Notes: generated by a model not told the origin, from the letters alone. A DNA stretch of 64,000 nt from Euphorbia lathyris (GCF_963576675.1 NC_088911.1:82303256-82367255); one strand, 5' to 3'; counted from the stretch's first letter, positions 44,504 through 56,893 are shown. Numbers and translations are program-made.

Positions 44504-45279
44504 GGAAGGAACCTGTTTATCTTTTTGTGTTTGTACTTCGGTAAAAGAGGTTCTGTTTTACACATCACACCATCAGTTACCGTTTTTAAGGACGACGCTT
44601 TGCATGTCCCTTACGGTGCATGTTTACTTATTTATTAACCCGTTTTATCATGTTTTCGAGCTAATTTTATCATGTTAGAGTGACCACCCGGGATTAATGT
44701 CCAGGAACATAAATTAGATGACATATGGGCTCACACTATGTCATCTCTTCAGAGTTGGTTTCCTGAATTAAACAGTTCAAGGGTTTGATTAATAAACTAG
44801 TAGAATTGTCTTTTGTTAGAATACAATTTATAATCTAAGTCATTTTCCATTTTATATCGATTTATTATGGGAAAGCAATAATAAATACGGAAAATAAATT
44901 ACATTTCAACAAATGGCACAAATAGCATTTACATCAAATCTAGCCCTAAATGAAACTATTAACCTTCAAAATAGATAAACATTAGCTACGGGACATTGGG
45001 ATCCGTCTTTCGGATTTACACTATGATGTCGGACTCGATCATATATGACTTAATCCAATCCTATAAATCTAGCACATATAACAATTAAAATCACAACCTA
45101 ATTCATCAATTCTAACCGGTTTAATATTTTTCAAAATGTCCAAAATACCCTTCTAACCCGAAATTGATATTATCCTGTATATTCAAACATTAAAGCATAT
45201 AATATTGGCAGAAATATAAATTTGCCAAAAAAAACCAACATAATCAACTCGAACTTCTAATTGAATGCAGAATTCTGTA
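44504..45279. other. Non-coding, no features recognised
   Basis: No gene. An imperfect palindrome, GATGACATA with TATGTCATC, at 44717-44748 resembles CACTA subterminal words and may mark the former end region of the decayed CACTA element. Confidence 0.5.
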
Positions 45280-45287
45280 ATTCTGTG

Positions 45288-46100
45288 TCTGTGGCCGATC
45301 AGTCATGATTGACTACGGGGGGTTACCGATCGGCAATGAGGTGTTGTCGATCAGTAACCCTATGTAGAATCACAGATTCTGCTTCCAGCACCCAAAAATG
45401 GTAGAAAAATCGAAACAACAAGAAATACGCAAATTGCAATTTAAAAAGTAGGCTTTTAAACCCTTCAGAAGTTACCTTTAGGATGTTATCCAGTTCGTTG
45501 TAGTAGTAGACTCACGACCACCAACGAGCAGAAACCCAAACCGAGTACAGTGAGTTGAAATGCAACCAAAATCACATAAACACTTCCGAATGTGTTTTAA
45601 ATGAGGTGTAACTAGGTTGTTACAGAAACAAAACCCAAACACTTGATTGTTGTGAATTAAGAACTCGAAGATAAAAACCAGAAGAAAAGCTATATGTCTC
45701 CTTTAATTTCTACTAAATTCGTGTATTTGATAAGAATTTGCCTTTAATTTCACCCAAAAATCACTCAAATCTTTCTTCCCTTTCTCTCTTTTCCTTGTCT
45801 TTCTTTTTCTTTCTTCTGTAAAATTCTAATCCCCCCCTTTACTGGTAGTTTTTTTTGCCTTTTATTTGATTTTGGAATAGAAAACTACCCAATTTCCAAA
45901 ATAAACTGCGAGAAAACCGTCTCCATAATCGATCGGCTACACCGATCAGCAACGCCAGTAGCCGATCGGCTACTGATGTGTCAAAAGGCAGTTTCAACTA
46001 TTTAAATGAAACGTCAGAGTTTTGGAGATAAAAGACCAGTTGCCGATAACCACTTACTGTAGGCGATCACCAATAGTGTGTAGTCGATCGGTGACATCCT
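45288..46100. repeat. Cluster of CGATCGG-type motifs
   Basis: About nine loosely spaced GC-rich words of the form GCCGATCRG or CGATCGGCTAC: GGCCGATCAG and ACCGATCGGC (about 45290-45335), GTCGATCAG, TCGATCGGCTAC, ACCGATCAGC, GCCGATCGGCTAC (45930-45975) and GTCGATCGGTGAC (46083-46095). The surrounding sequence is AT-rich and non-coding. Confidence 0.7.
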
Positions 46101-46753
46101 AAAGAAAAGATGATTTTCAACCAACCGGCTACACAAAAACGTCGTGAGGCGTTCATATTTGAAATGGACCTTGGAAACTTCTCCACCAACCTGAGTAATT
46201 TGCATCTTTGTTTTAATTGGTTGAAACACATTCATTGAAACGCGAATTCTCAAATATGTTCGAACAACTCGAGTAAAATTGTTCGAGTTAGAATCAATGA
46301 ACACTCCCACAAAGTTACCAATACTAGCAGCAACCTGTTCAAACATAAACCCAATAGGCAAATCATAAATCTGTACCGAGAACTCAACATGAGACAATTG
46401 TACCTCTTTTGGATTTCGGCCCTCCTCCAACCGCTAACTTATCAGAAGTTGTTGTTCAAATATCCATGGTCCCCCTTGAGCAGCCCAATCACACTCCCAT
46501 GGATGGTAGAACTCAAAACGAAACAGGCTAGAACCCAAATCCTCGATATAATACCGTTTGAAGGTCCCTATATATCATCCATGGTGGTTTTGATAAAAGG
46601 AATCTTCACACTTATTTTTGTGAGAAAAGAGCCAACTAGACTCCACGAAAGGGATCGTTGTTGAACCGGAATCTCCTCAAGTTGAATCACCAAACTAGTG
46701 ACGTTTTCCTCTTTTAGTGTGATCATCGCACTCATGTCTGTGATTTCGTCCAT
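46014..46753 (-). pseudogene. LINE ORF1 (gag-like) remnant
   Basis: The start is MDEITDMSAMITLKEENVTS near 46753, followed by IQLEEIPVQQRSLSWSLVGS, an N-terminus common in plant L1-like ORF1 proteins. A stop (46568) and frame breaks follow. A second frame, 46430-46014, keeps HVEFSVQIYDLPIGFMFEQVA, FTRVVRTYLRIRVSMNV and HFKYERLTTFLC, the DUF4283-like core leading towards a zinc knuckle. The knuckle itself is frameshifted. ORF1 binds LINE RNA. No endonuclease or RT follows on the left, so only this part remains. Confidence 0.75.
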
Positions 46754-47521
46754 GGTCGTCAAAAGAAGTGTTGTGACTGAACCAATTGAAATGTATAAGA
46801 AAATGAGAAGCTCTATAACCCTCGACAACAGTGAGAAATTCTAATTTTTTTTGCTTAATTTTGTTAATCTAATTAACAATATTTTTTATTTACTCTATTA
46901 GCTAGCATATTAGATTGAGTTTGAGAATTAGTTATTATAGTCTAGTCTAATAACTTGATTCGTATACCAATGTAATTCAAGTTAGATTAGAATTGAACAA
47001 AATAATTATATGTTGGATTTGAAGAAATAATTAAATGTCAACCCCAATGAATTTTGGACTTGATTGTTTGTTCCATGTGAAGAATAAAAATAAAAATACA
47101 TAAATGTTGAAACATGAACTTCCATTACCACCTAAACAAGTTGAAGAATTAATCCAAGTGGAGATTACGTATGTGTGTGGAGGAAGTGGGAAACATTGAA
47201 ATTGCATTAATATGTGTTACGACTAATAAGGTTAAACCAAGACCACTCAGTGTTTCATAGTGGACACTCTATTTATGGTCGATATGCTTCTCTTCTTTTC
47301 CCCAAACATCGTTTTCTGTTTTCTTCCCAACCTAACACTCCCAATAACTACAAATTAACTAATTACACACAAACTCCAAATAATTAAACAAATCAGATAT
47401 GAATAATGTACAAAAAATGCTTTTATCGTTTCTCACCAAGTCTAATATTTCCTCCAATGTCATAAATTAAGGATAAGTTAACCCAATTTTAATCATTATT
47501 AACATTAGTTTTTTCATCAAA
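46754..47521. other. Non-coding DNA
   Basis: The first 100 bases may be the 5' UTR of the LINE. The remainder is AT-rich without recognisable features. Confidence 0.5.
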
Positions 47522-47820
47522 TGAGGAAGATGAACCTGCAAACCTAAGGAGCCCAAGAGATCCATTTCATTTCCACCTCCATTCAAAAGATAGACCAACT
47601 ATAGACAATCCTACTAAGCCATGCACATAAAGATACTTTAGTCTTCAAACTCATACCTACATTCCTATAAATAGGTCTCTCTAGAATTCTTTACTTATTA
47701 CTTGTTTTATCATATTTCATCTACCAACTTGATCGTTTGAGTGTCAACAGAGACCATTCCATAAGCAGGAGGTGAACCAGTGAAGGACATTGTCCGGAAA
47801 TCTCACAACGTTATTAATTA
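47522..47820 (+). mobile_element. 5' LTR of degenerate Ty3/gypsy element D
   Basis: Similar throughout to 52283-52611: AACCTAAGGAGCCCAA, CCTCCATTCAAA, CCTATAAATAGGT, TTACTACTTG(C/T)TT and AACTTGATCGT. The match ends at TTATTAAT. The following AGTGCGGCGAGCGGGGACT (47818-47836) looks like a decayed PBS region. The outer border is approximate. Confidence 0.72.
47665..47674 (+). promoter_or_regulatory. TATA box, 5' LTR of element D
   Basis: CTATAAATAG, conserved at the same position in the 3' LTR (52425-52434). Confidence 0.6.
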
Positions 47821-47999
47821 GTGCGGCGAGCGGGGACTAACACACGACTCCTTTCCTCGTTCTTGAAAGTCATTTTTCCCACTGTAACTCTCTCAAGCAT
47901 AGCGGATCACCGGAAATCTAGCTTAACGTCGTGGTACAACCACAGAACCTAAGCCCCTTGCTAACAAAGGTCAACTCCGATGAAAAGTCTGTTGGGCCC

Positions 48000-50640
48000 T
48001 CCAGGCAACTCATTAGCATGATCAAAAGCTTCCAAACAACTTAAGCCATTTAGACGTCAACCCAAATTAAGATCATCGACCAACAACAAATCCTCCAATA
48101 GGAAAACCGCAAGATTTGGGAATTCCTGAAGGCCCGGGCATCCGCACAACAACAACCTTCCGCATCAACCCTACCAGCACAACTCGTTCGGACAGTACTG
48201 ATGGTCTCGGAGGTCGCCCCAATTTTGGCGGAGACCATCCAACGCGTCATCTAGTCAGCCATCATAAATGCCCCTAGTCCCTTGTCCCATTGGACATCGA
48301 AGAGTTGATAGAGTCCAAGATCTAGAGATTCCTCTACAAAAGGGCACTCAGAGGAGTAATGGAGGGGAAACTTCACCTCTAGCAAAACCCCTCTAGTCCA
48401 CCGAATCATTGACACCAAATTCCCCTGAGACTGGAAGACTCCTAGGCTGACCTACTCTTTCGAAACAAAGGCAACCACATTGCCTCTTTCATGAGCACCA
48501 TTAACCTCTACTCCAAGGATGAGACATCATGTGCAAAGTTTTCCCCACAACCTTGTCCAGAAGCACACAAGAGTAATACAGGGGCATGGCCCCTAAGTCC
48601 ATCGACTCATTCATCCTGCTCAATGACCTTTTTTCTATCTCGTTGTGCGACCGCTGTAAAAGTAAGGAGAATCAGGTCCGACCTCAACTACCTGCAGTAG
48701 AGACCAGCAGAGCCCCTCTAAAATTTCTTACCGCGATTCCGTAATCTTGCTTCCCAGTTTAAGTGCCTTGGTAACCCATGATGCGTTGGCAAAGGGGACA
48801 TCCTGCAAGCCCCTAAGGCAAAAGTGTTTCCACAAACTTCCTCGATCCTTTGAAGAACCATTGTACATGGCATAAACCTTTGTGCATTATGATGATAACA
48901 ACAGGCCGACGAGCTACGAATAGTACAAAAAAGACAAAAGCAATGGGAAGCCAAGAGGGAGGAGAAAGCTAAACGATCAATCGAACCAAACGCCTCCTCA
49001 ATGTCGAAAAGAGAAGATGGCCCCCTTCCCTACCATCCAAGATGAGACAAAGAGAAGATGGACTCTAGAGAAGAAGCAAAAGTATGTCACTCAACAAGTT
49101 GTGAAGTACATTACTCTGATAGGGAACCATAGTCGCCACTACATAATTCCACGCACTCGGGTAATCCTTCCCCATCAGACGAGTCCTCTAAGCCCCGGAC
49201 GGACAAAGAACAATAATATAAATATCATAAGTCCTTTGGGCACTCCATAAAAAACTGCAATCAGTTGCAATTAGAGATTGACAAGCTCCTTGAGTACGAA
49301 GCTCCACCATGAATTTCCCGTTAAGAGGACACCCATGAAAGGCATTGTGAGCCCCTGTATAGGCAGGAAGATGCCAACGGGGCCTATTATCAGGGAGAGA
49401 TACATGTAAGCAGGGAGGAGCACTAAATGAGGGAGTCATTAGCTGTCTGACCTCCTTTCTATACCCCATATTCTAAAGCATTAGTGGTCACCCGAGCCAT
49501 CGCCGACTTTAATGTCCATAGAATTCTGGTGGATACTGGTAGCTCAGTCAACCGCCTTACCTTGAAAGCTTTAGTAGCAAAAACAAGCTTTAAGAAGGCA
49601 CCTTCCCTCTGATCCCAAACAATGCAGAGAAAACTTCATTTATCACCCACGAATGAACCTATTGCTATAATGTCATGTTGTTTGGATTGAAAAATTTCAG
49701 AGTGACCTATCAGCGGCTCATTGACAAAATGTTCTTCGACCTCAGAGGTAAAACAGTCCAAGTATAAATTTATGATATGATAATACGCAGCGCCAATAAG
49801 GCACACCATTCATATGACCTCGCCTAAGTCTTCGACATTTTTGACAAGTATAACCTAAATCTGAACCTGGATAAGTCCTTTTTGGTATCAAATTCGATAA
49901 GTTCCTAGGCTAAATAGTATCAGAGAGGGGAATTGAACTAAACCTAAAGATTATTAGCGCCATATTAGAAATGCAAATCCCAAAAACTAGATAGTCGGCC
50001 CATAGCGCTCGAAAGATTCATTGCGTGCTCCACTCAGTGCTGCCTCTTTCTACCACCTACTTAAAAAGGAGCACGGCTTCTAGTAGAATCCAAAATGTGA
50101 ATCAACTTTCAAAGTGGTCAAATCTTTCCTCTCCTCTCCACCTCTACTATATGCCTCGTAGGACGATGAAGATTTACACTTGTAATTCACGGTGTCCGAC
50201 AAAGCGTTAGCCTAAGTCCTAACCAGATGTGAGGGTAATGAACTATTACCAGTCCATTACTTCAGCAAAATGCGAAAAGGAACAAAACTACGTTACACAA
50301 ACACTGAGAAAGCCTTATCTGCAATCACTCATGCAATTAATCGATTAAGACCTTACTTTCAGGCGCACACCATCGTCATCAAAACAAACTACCCTTTCAA
50401 GAAGGCAATCTATAGACCTAAAGTATCCAGTAGAATCATCGACTAGTTGATCAAACTGTTTCGGTTTGATGTTCATTTCGAGGCAACGACCACCATAAAA
50501 GCCCTAGCTAACTTCATCTCCGAGTTCACGAGAAAATCCTCAACTGAATTAAGAGCCCCACATCATTCACAAGAAAATGAAGATGGAGCATGAACATTGA
50601 CGAATCTAGTCGTCCTAATTGGGTAGGGGGCAAGCATAGC
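48000..50640 (+). pseudogene. gag-pol remains of Ty3/gypsy element D
   Basis: All frames are heavily interrupted, but domains can be followed in order on the plus strand. Gag core: HIASFMSTINLYSKDE and ATAVKVRR with SDLNYLQ (48470-48700). A Gag tail with KNCNQLQLEIDKLL lies at 49240-49300. Aspartic protease: HRILVDTGSSVN (about 49520). RT: NVMLFGLKNFRVTYQRLIDKM (49660-49740), followed by a decayed catalytic motif in which the first Asp of the usual YIDD is lost and a TAA precedes it. RNase H: ITHAINRLRPYFQAHTIVI and FRFDVHFEATTTIKAL (50310-50520). Integrase was not found, and the order matches Tat-type elements such as the one at the right end. Confidence 0.7.
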
Positions 50641-52282
50641 CATCCGCGGACCGGACATTTTTTACTTTAGCCATGTTGTCCGGTTAGAAAATTGGTCACC
50701 TAGAACCCTAATTCACCTAAAACACCAAGACACCCTTCTTTGGCTTTGATCGGATCCCTTCAAATTAGGAAACCAAAAACAACTCCTTAAACAACATAGG
50801 TCTCACCGCCAGCTAGGATCTGAGTTTGTCGGTAGAACATTCCAGTTCACATAATGAGGAAACTCCCAGTCAGCCATAAAGACTTCAAAAAACTGGTGTC
50901 TCCACTCTGGAATTTTATCCAATAGAACTCCAATAACGTTGAACTTTAGGATGAGAGAATGTTATATGTTGTGACTTTTCCCCTTTGGTGGGTTTGAAGA
51001 ACTTCTAGAACACCAAATTGATCACCTAGAACCCTACTTCCCGACACAATGAATAAAACTCCATTAGCATCCTCCATCTGTTCGAGTCTATTTACCCTAG
51101 ACAATGTTGAACTCCCTCAATACCTCCATAAAAATGGTAGTAGCGGCAGAAGCATTTCGGCCTCTAGATGCTCCTCGTAGATAATCAACTCGTTTTCCCC
51201 ACGAGATCGCTGGCCCTGACAGCCTTGGGAAGGACTCTCATCTCATGGGGTTGATGTGAAACACCATTAAGATTGCTCATAAAACCTTCCTCCCAATAAT
51301 ACTCTAGGGGTGCCCCAAACATTTAGACTCAGGAGCGCTCCGTCGGTTCTCCAAGTCACAACAAGCGCCATCAGACCCTACAGGTCCAGCACCGCATGTC
51401 CACACCTTGCCCCACATCCTTTCGTACAAGTCGACAAAGTTCTCCCCATCCTTTAACTGAGTATTTAGTACCTCTATAGTAAACCCATTCACCTGAACAC
51501 CGACCAAGGGATGAGATGAAAACGGAGTCCTCTTCACCACTGATAGTTTCCTCACAAAAGGTTTCTCCACCACCACTTTTCATTTTTTTTATTGTCTCCA
51601 ACTCCTTGCCCTCTAATGTAGCCTGTTTCCTTTTTATTTGGCAAACATGTCTGCTCTCCAAGAGATTTTACTCCTTTAAAACGGTGCCCAACAACCTTAC
51701 TAACTTACCACTAACCTTGTCGGACATACTATTCACCCACTAGCTCAAACCGCCCGAAAGAAGACCCAACTAAAACTAGAAAATGCCTAAAAAAGAGTAG
51801 AAGGAAGGAGATACTTACCTTACTACTTCCAACATCACCCTATATAAACGGAACACTTTACTACCACCATCACAATGAACAATAACCACAGAGTGTGAGA
51901 ATAAGCTCTCACTATTTTTCTTTGCTTTGAGTAGAATTTAAAATTAGCAAAATTTATTGTAGGATGCGATTTCCCCCTTTTATAAGTACATGATGAGATA
52001 CGAAGAGTCACACCACCTAAAGGTCACGCACAATAATTAGTCTCCACGTGTCACTCTGGCATCTAACAATGTTTTCACTTACAGCCCAATTAATGACGCC
52101 CAACTTACTCAAAACACGCTTTATTCAAAGTCTTAGACAAGTGGCAGAGTTAAAGACACCACATGCCACTCTCATGAATGTTTATCTCGTCCAACGCAAC
52201 ATAAGGCATAATACATTTTCGCACGATATCTTAGCCACAAAGCACCTCGCCCACCTCACATCCAATGGTTCGATCTCCTATC
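50641..52282 (+). other. Element D interior after RNase H, unrecognised
   Basis: No integrase could be found. The sequence keeps a GC content above the flanking DNA, so it probably belongs to the element. Minus-strand frames at 51304-51661 have no recognisable domain. Confidence 0.5.
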
Positions 52283-52611
52283 TGATGGGGGAGATGGGGC
52301 CACAGACCTAAGGAGCCCAATAGGACCACCTCTGCCTCCATTCAAAGGAATGGCCCAACTAAAGATATGCCCACCAGGCCATGCATACAAAGACACTTTA
52401 ATCTTCAAGTCCATACCTAAATCCCTATAAATAGGTGAACCACACCATTTGGTAAAGGATCCAAAATCTCTTTATCTCTCTCTACAACTCTTTGCTTACT
52501 ACTTGCTTCACCCTATATCATATATTAACTTGATCGTCGGAGTATCCATATGGACCGTTCCCGACGCATGAGCGAATGACATTGCACATAAATCTCATAA
52601 CTTTATTATCA
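52283..52611 (+). mobile_element. 3' LTR of element D
   Basis: Starts TGATGGGGGAGATGGGG (the purine-rich run could be the polypurine tract, in which case the LTR starts about 16 bases later) and ends TTATTATCA. About 330 bp. Similar to 47522-47820, but the two differ at many positions, showing old age. Confidence 0.72.
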
Positions 52612-53232
52612 GTCATAAATTATACTCACTATGTTCCACGATAGATGTCTTTAGAAATACAATTAGTTTTAATTAAAAGACTTTGTTACTCTTGTATTAG
52701 TTATATTCACTAATTAATTTTTATCTATTCCCAAAGTAAAAAAAAAAAACTTAAATAGAGTTATGTTTAGTAAACTTTAATTAATATGTATGGATTGAAT
52801 CAAAACGACATGTGTTATGGAATAAAAAATTCTCTAAAAAAACATTTATTATTATAGAACCGATGGAGTATTATTTTCACTTCATATGTTCCTATGCTAT
52901 CATTCATCGGTAATATGTATATATATGTAAAAAAAAATTAAAACATATATTATGCTATGCACTGGTGGACAAAAAAAAAATATAAAATCCTATTGTGTCG
53001 AAATTAAAGGCAGTTCATTTTCAGATCTATTTTGAAATTGTAATAAATACAAAAACAAATTGAATCAATTAACATACTACCTGTATAGAATATAAAAATA
53101 AAATACATGTGTTTCTTAATAATGACTGTAACTGGGTCTAGCTTATTAACATTAGATGATAAATTAAACATTAATTATAACAATGATTAGTGATAAATTA
53201 TTCCTGAAGTGAATTTTTTTTTTTGGTATCTT
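52612..53232. other. AT-rich DNA, nothing recognised
   Basis: No genes, RNAs or structured repeats were recognised. Confidence 0.6.
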
Positions 53233-53551
53233 ATGTGTCGTTTGATAAAACTGAAAATTAAGTATTGAAAAAATAAATACTGAATTTTAAGTATTGAATA
53301 TTATAAGTGTTGAAATTATTAAATGATATAAGTGTTTGATAAATATTGAAAATAAGTGATGAATATTAAAATATTAGTTGATAATTTTAACTTAAAATTT
53401 TAAGTTAAATATTTTGACTTATCAAAATAAGTGATATGTAGCTTAATTGAATAATTTAAGTGGTTAATGAAAAGCTATTATCAAACATATTTAAATTAAA
53501 TAAGTGATTAATTTATTAATTTAAGTGATTTTTGTTGTTATCAAAGCCTTA
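53233..53551. mobile_element. MITE of the TTTGATAA...TTATCAAA family, copy 2, uninterrupted
   Basis: Begins TGTCGTTTGATAAAACTG and ends GTTGTTATCAAAGCC. The interior matches copy 1 (CTTAAAATTTTAAGTTAAAT, TTAATTGAATAATTTAAG). About 320 bp without coding capacity. Confidence 0.6.
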
Positions 53552-54327
53552 TTCATACGCCCCCTAGTGAACCCTTCGAACATCGACAAGTCAATGATTC
53601 TAAATAAGGATATGTTGTTCAACCAATAATTAGATGTGAAATCATGCCTATGTGACGTCATAAATTTTGTTGTTCAAAATAAGCTTCCCTTCACTGTATA
53701 GGTAATATATTGACATTAGGGGAAATATTAGATCTTCAACTTTTGGACTTTACTTTTTCTAAGATTCCTTAAATTTATAATCGGATATAAGAATTTTTGA
53801 AATTCGGTCTTTATTAGCATAAAAATTTCTTTAACTTTGGATGATTTTAATAGCAGATAATCTCTATTATAAAACTGGTGAAAATAGCATTATGAAACAA
53901 TTTTAATTTTTAAATTTTTTATTTTGAAGTTATTTAGACAGTTAGAAAAGTGAAAGTTATTATTTAGAAAAAAAACTTTAAATATAATGGGTGTTTTTTG
54001 AATTAAAATATAATGGGTTTAAAAAACCGAAAACATAATTTTAAATAATTTCAAGACAAAAAATATTATTAGACTCCTGATTTTTCATTTTTTGGTTCAT
54101 TAAGTTTTTAATCTTTTATTTGGATATTAAGCTCCTGATCATTTATCTTTAATCCTATTAAGCCATTGATGACAAAAAAAAAATCAATTTTGAATATAAA
54201 ATTCCGTTAACATAATGTTATTCATTGCACCTCCATTCGAAATTTATATTTTTTCACTGTTTGAAAGCAGTTTTAGATTTGTAATGTGGATATAGAAAAA
54301 CTGTATAAACCTTAATTCAAACTAAAG
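53552..54327. other. AT-rich DNA, nothing recognised
   Basis: No genes seen. Some phrases (TTAATTTTTAAATTTTTTATT) resemble the foldback family but no clear copy could be outlined. Confidence 0.5.
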
Positions 54328-54475
54328 GTGCCTTCTATGGTTACTTTGTTTTTTTATAAAGTAAAACTTACTTTGTTCTTTTCACCATTGGATGATAGTG
54401 GATTTTAACAAAATAAGTTCATCCAATGATAGTAAAAACAAAGTAAGCATAGTCTAACCCTCAAGGGGGTGCCTT
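54328..54475. mobile_element. Small inverted-repeat MITE, about 148 bp
   Basis: Begins GGTGCCTTCTATGGTTACTT and closes with AAAGTAAGCATAG ... GGGGGTGCC, inverted to it. An internal inverted pair, CCATTGGATGA and TCATCCAATGA, suggests a foldback. A partial relative lies at 55146-55215. Confidence 0.55.
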
Positions 54476-54529
54476 GAGGTTAATAAATAATTTTTTTATA
54501 ATTTTAAGTATATTTGACTCTCGGACTCA

Positions 54530-54650
54530 GGTCATTAGTGCTTGAGCCAATCCCGAACTTGAGTCGAGCCCTATCGAGCCGAGCTTTAATCGAGCTTTCA
54601 CCGAGTCGAGCTCAAATAGTTTGCGAATTACCAAGACTCGTTTATACCCC
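54530..54650. repeat. GAGCCGAGC-type repeat, second copy
   Basis: Contains GAGTCGAGCCC, ATCGAGCCGAGCTTTAATCG and AGTCGAGCTCAAA, as in the split copy at 16165-17210. Confidence 0.55.
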
Positions 54651-55438
54651 TATTCACAACTTACTAATTTGGCCACTAAGGGCTTAATGAGATTAAGAAT
54701 AAATGATTAGAAGTTTAATATCTAATAATAGGTTTTACCTAATTTTAATTCTTGGACTTTTTTATTTTTTGGTTGTGAATAGATAATGTGATTGATTTTT
54801 ATAATAAACATTTATATTTATAAAAAGGTAAAATTGAGGAATTAAATGGGCAGTTTTGAAATTAAAAAACCATAAAGAAAGTAAAGGGTGATAGATATAA
54901 TTTATCCATTTTGAATGTGTAGTACACCAAGAACCCATTAGAGGGTTCTTATATTTGTTAACAGTAAGCACCACTAGTAATTTATAGTATAAGTTATAGA
55001 TAGTGTTAAAAAAAAGGTAGTGAAATAATTGAATTATATATAGATATAGGTATAAAATGGTCAACGGAATATAAATATCGTAGCATTAAGAAGAAGGAAT
55101 GCATAAAACAGTAGATGAAACCAAAAAGAAGATATATAGATTGAGGTGTATGCTATGGTTACTTTGTTTTTTACAAAGTATCGTTACTTAGTGTGGTTTT
55201 CACAATTGGATTAATTTTATAGATTGATGGATGGGTGATGTATAAATAGCAACATATACATATTATTGGGGTGAATGATGTTCTCATCATGGATTCGGAT
55301 CCCCTCCGGTTCATAAAAACAGGAGGACATCTGTTTATTTAATACTGTATCAATCTGTGCTTAAATATAAGGGCTGAGATTTAATTAACTATAATTAATT
55401 AGTTTTTTAAGATAAAATTAAGAATAATAGTTTTCAGT
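54651..55438. other. AT-rich DNA with one partial MITE
   Basis: Apart from the partial MITE copy at 55146-55215 (TATGCTATGGTTACTTTG), nothing was recognised. The 100-codon minus frame at 54762-55064 is Tyr/Phe/Ile/Leu-rich AT sequence and not supported as a gene. Confidence 0.6.
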
Positions 55439-56442
55439 CTATGTTAAAAATAATTATCACATTCTCCGCTCATCCTTTTTCAATTAATTAATTAATTTTT
55501 TTAGTTTTTTATCTTAAAACTAAAAAGTCTAAATTACATCTATGGCCACTAAATTATACCCATTTTAATATTAAGGTCACTGACTTTAATTCTTAACAAT
55601 ATGGTCACTGAACTTTACATTTTTTAATATCGGTGGATACTCAACGCCTCAAAACGACCGTTGGCGGTTTCAAAATAAAAAATTCAAAGAGTTAATGATA
55701 TTTTAAAGAACTTTAATTCTTGAATTTTACATTTTTTAACACCGGTAGTCATTCAACTTTAACTAACTCAAAATTATTATTAACAATCTCAAAATGAAAA
55801 TATTCAAGAATTAAAGTTGTTCAGAACAATATTTACCATGAAACCACATTTTTTATTTTTCAAAATCACATTTTTTGGAGCTTTCTCTTTCTAAAAATTT
55901 ACTATCTCATCTAACCAAACAACACATAAATGATCTCAAAACGAAAATTTTCAAGAATTAAAGTTCAGTGACCATACTGTTAAGAATTGAAGTTCTGTGA
56001 CCACAATATTAAAATGGGTCAGTGGCCATGGGTGTAATTTAGGCTTTTTAGTTTTAACTTGAATATTTTTATTTTGAGATCGTTAACGGTAATTTAGAGG
56101 AATTAGTTAAAATTGAATGGACACCGATGTTAAAAAAGTGTAAAGTTCAAGAATTAAAGTTCCTTAAAATGTCATTACATTAACTCTTTGAATTTTTTAT
56201 TTTGAAACCGTCAACAATCGTTTTGAAGTGTTGAGTGGTCACCATTGTTAAAAAGTGTAAAGTTCGGTTTATACTATTAAAAATTGAAGTTCAGTGACCT
56301 CAATATTAAAATGAGTATAATTCAGTGGCTATAGATGTAATTTAGACTTTTTAGTTTTAAGATAAAAAAAAAACTAAATTAATTAATTAATTAATGGGAA
56401 AATGGATGAATGGGGAGGGTGCGGTAATTATTTTTAACATAG
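55439..56442. mobile_element. Foldback element with arms of about 370 bp
   Basis: Starts CTATGTTAAAAATAATTA and ends TAATTATTTTTAACATAG. Arms run 55439-55808 and about 56060-56442, with shared CTAAATTACATCTAT, CATTTTAATATT, GGTTTCAAAATAAAAAATTC and AGTTAATG. A third, shorter inverted unit lies in the centre (55960-56055). There is no coding capacity. It is the most complete member of the family that includes 4542-5033 and 9336-9780. I saw no target duplication. Confidence 0.78.
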
Positions 56443-56459
56443 ATGTAATTTTGTTTCTG

Positions 56460-56641
56460 ATGATATTTGTAATTTAGCTCATTCTCGTTTTAGATAACTC
56501 TCCCTTTAGTTTGTAATTTTCCTATTTATTAATTTATTCATTCGGGTCTTGCCTCCTTTGGGTTTGGGGTGTCAAACTAGTTAGGATGTACGTCCTCAGA
56601 TAGAGGCATTTCTTTACTTTTATTCAAAAAAAAAAAAAAAA
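56460..56641 (+). mobile_element. LINE 3' tail (severely truncated copy)
   Basis: The plus strand has TCAAACTAGTTAGGATGTAC, then ATTTCTTTACTTTTATTC and an A run of about 18. This resembles the tail of the LINE at 5034-6900 (ACCTAGTTGGGATGTC ... TTCATTC, A run). The 5' limit is unclear. Confidence 0.5.
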
Positions 56642-56893
56642 ATCCCAATTTGGAGAGTTAAGCATTTGAAGGATATTGGAGGATTTTTTACCTCTCTTAT
56701 AAACTCTTCCTTACCCTTACCCATCTAATTACCCTCATTTTAGACAATTTATCACTAATCCTTACTAACATTTCCTTTGTGAACCCCTCCAGATCCTCCA
56801 TCCAATCACACAGTTAAAGTTAGAGGGGTACAAGTTCATATTTTTATAATTGTAAGCCATCTTTTATCGTTATCAAATCAAATTTCAGATTTT
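56642..56893. other. Non-coding DNA
   Basis: No features recognised. Confidence 0.5.

Noticed and set aside
48050..49469. Minus-strand open frames opposite the degenerate gypsy element
   Set aside because: They are antisense to recognisable gag sequence and have no family resemblance.
54762..55064. 100-codon minus frame rich in Tyr, Phe, Ile and Leu
   Set aside because: Composition is that of AT-rich non-coding DNA; no motif or plausible context was found.
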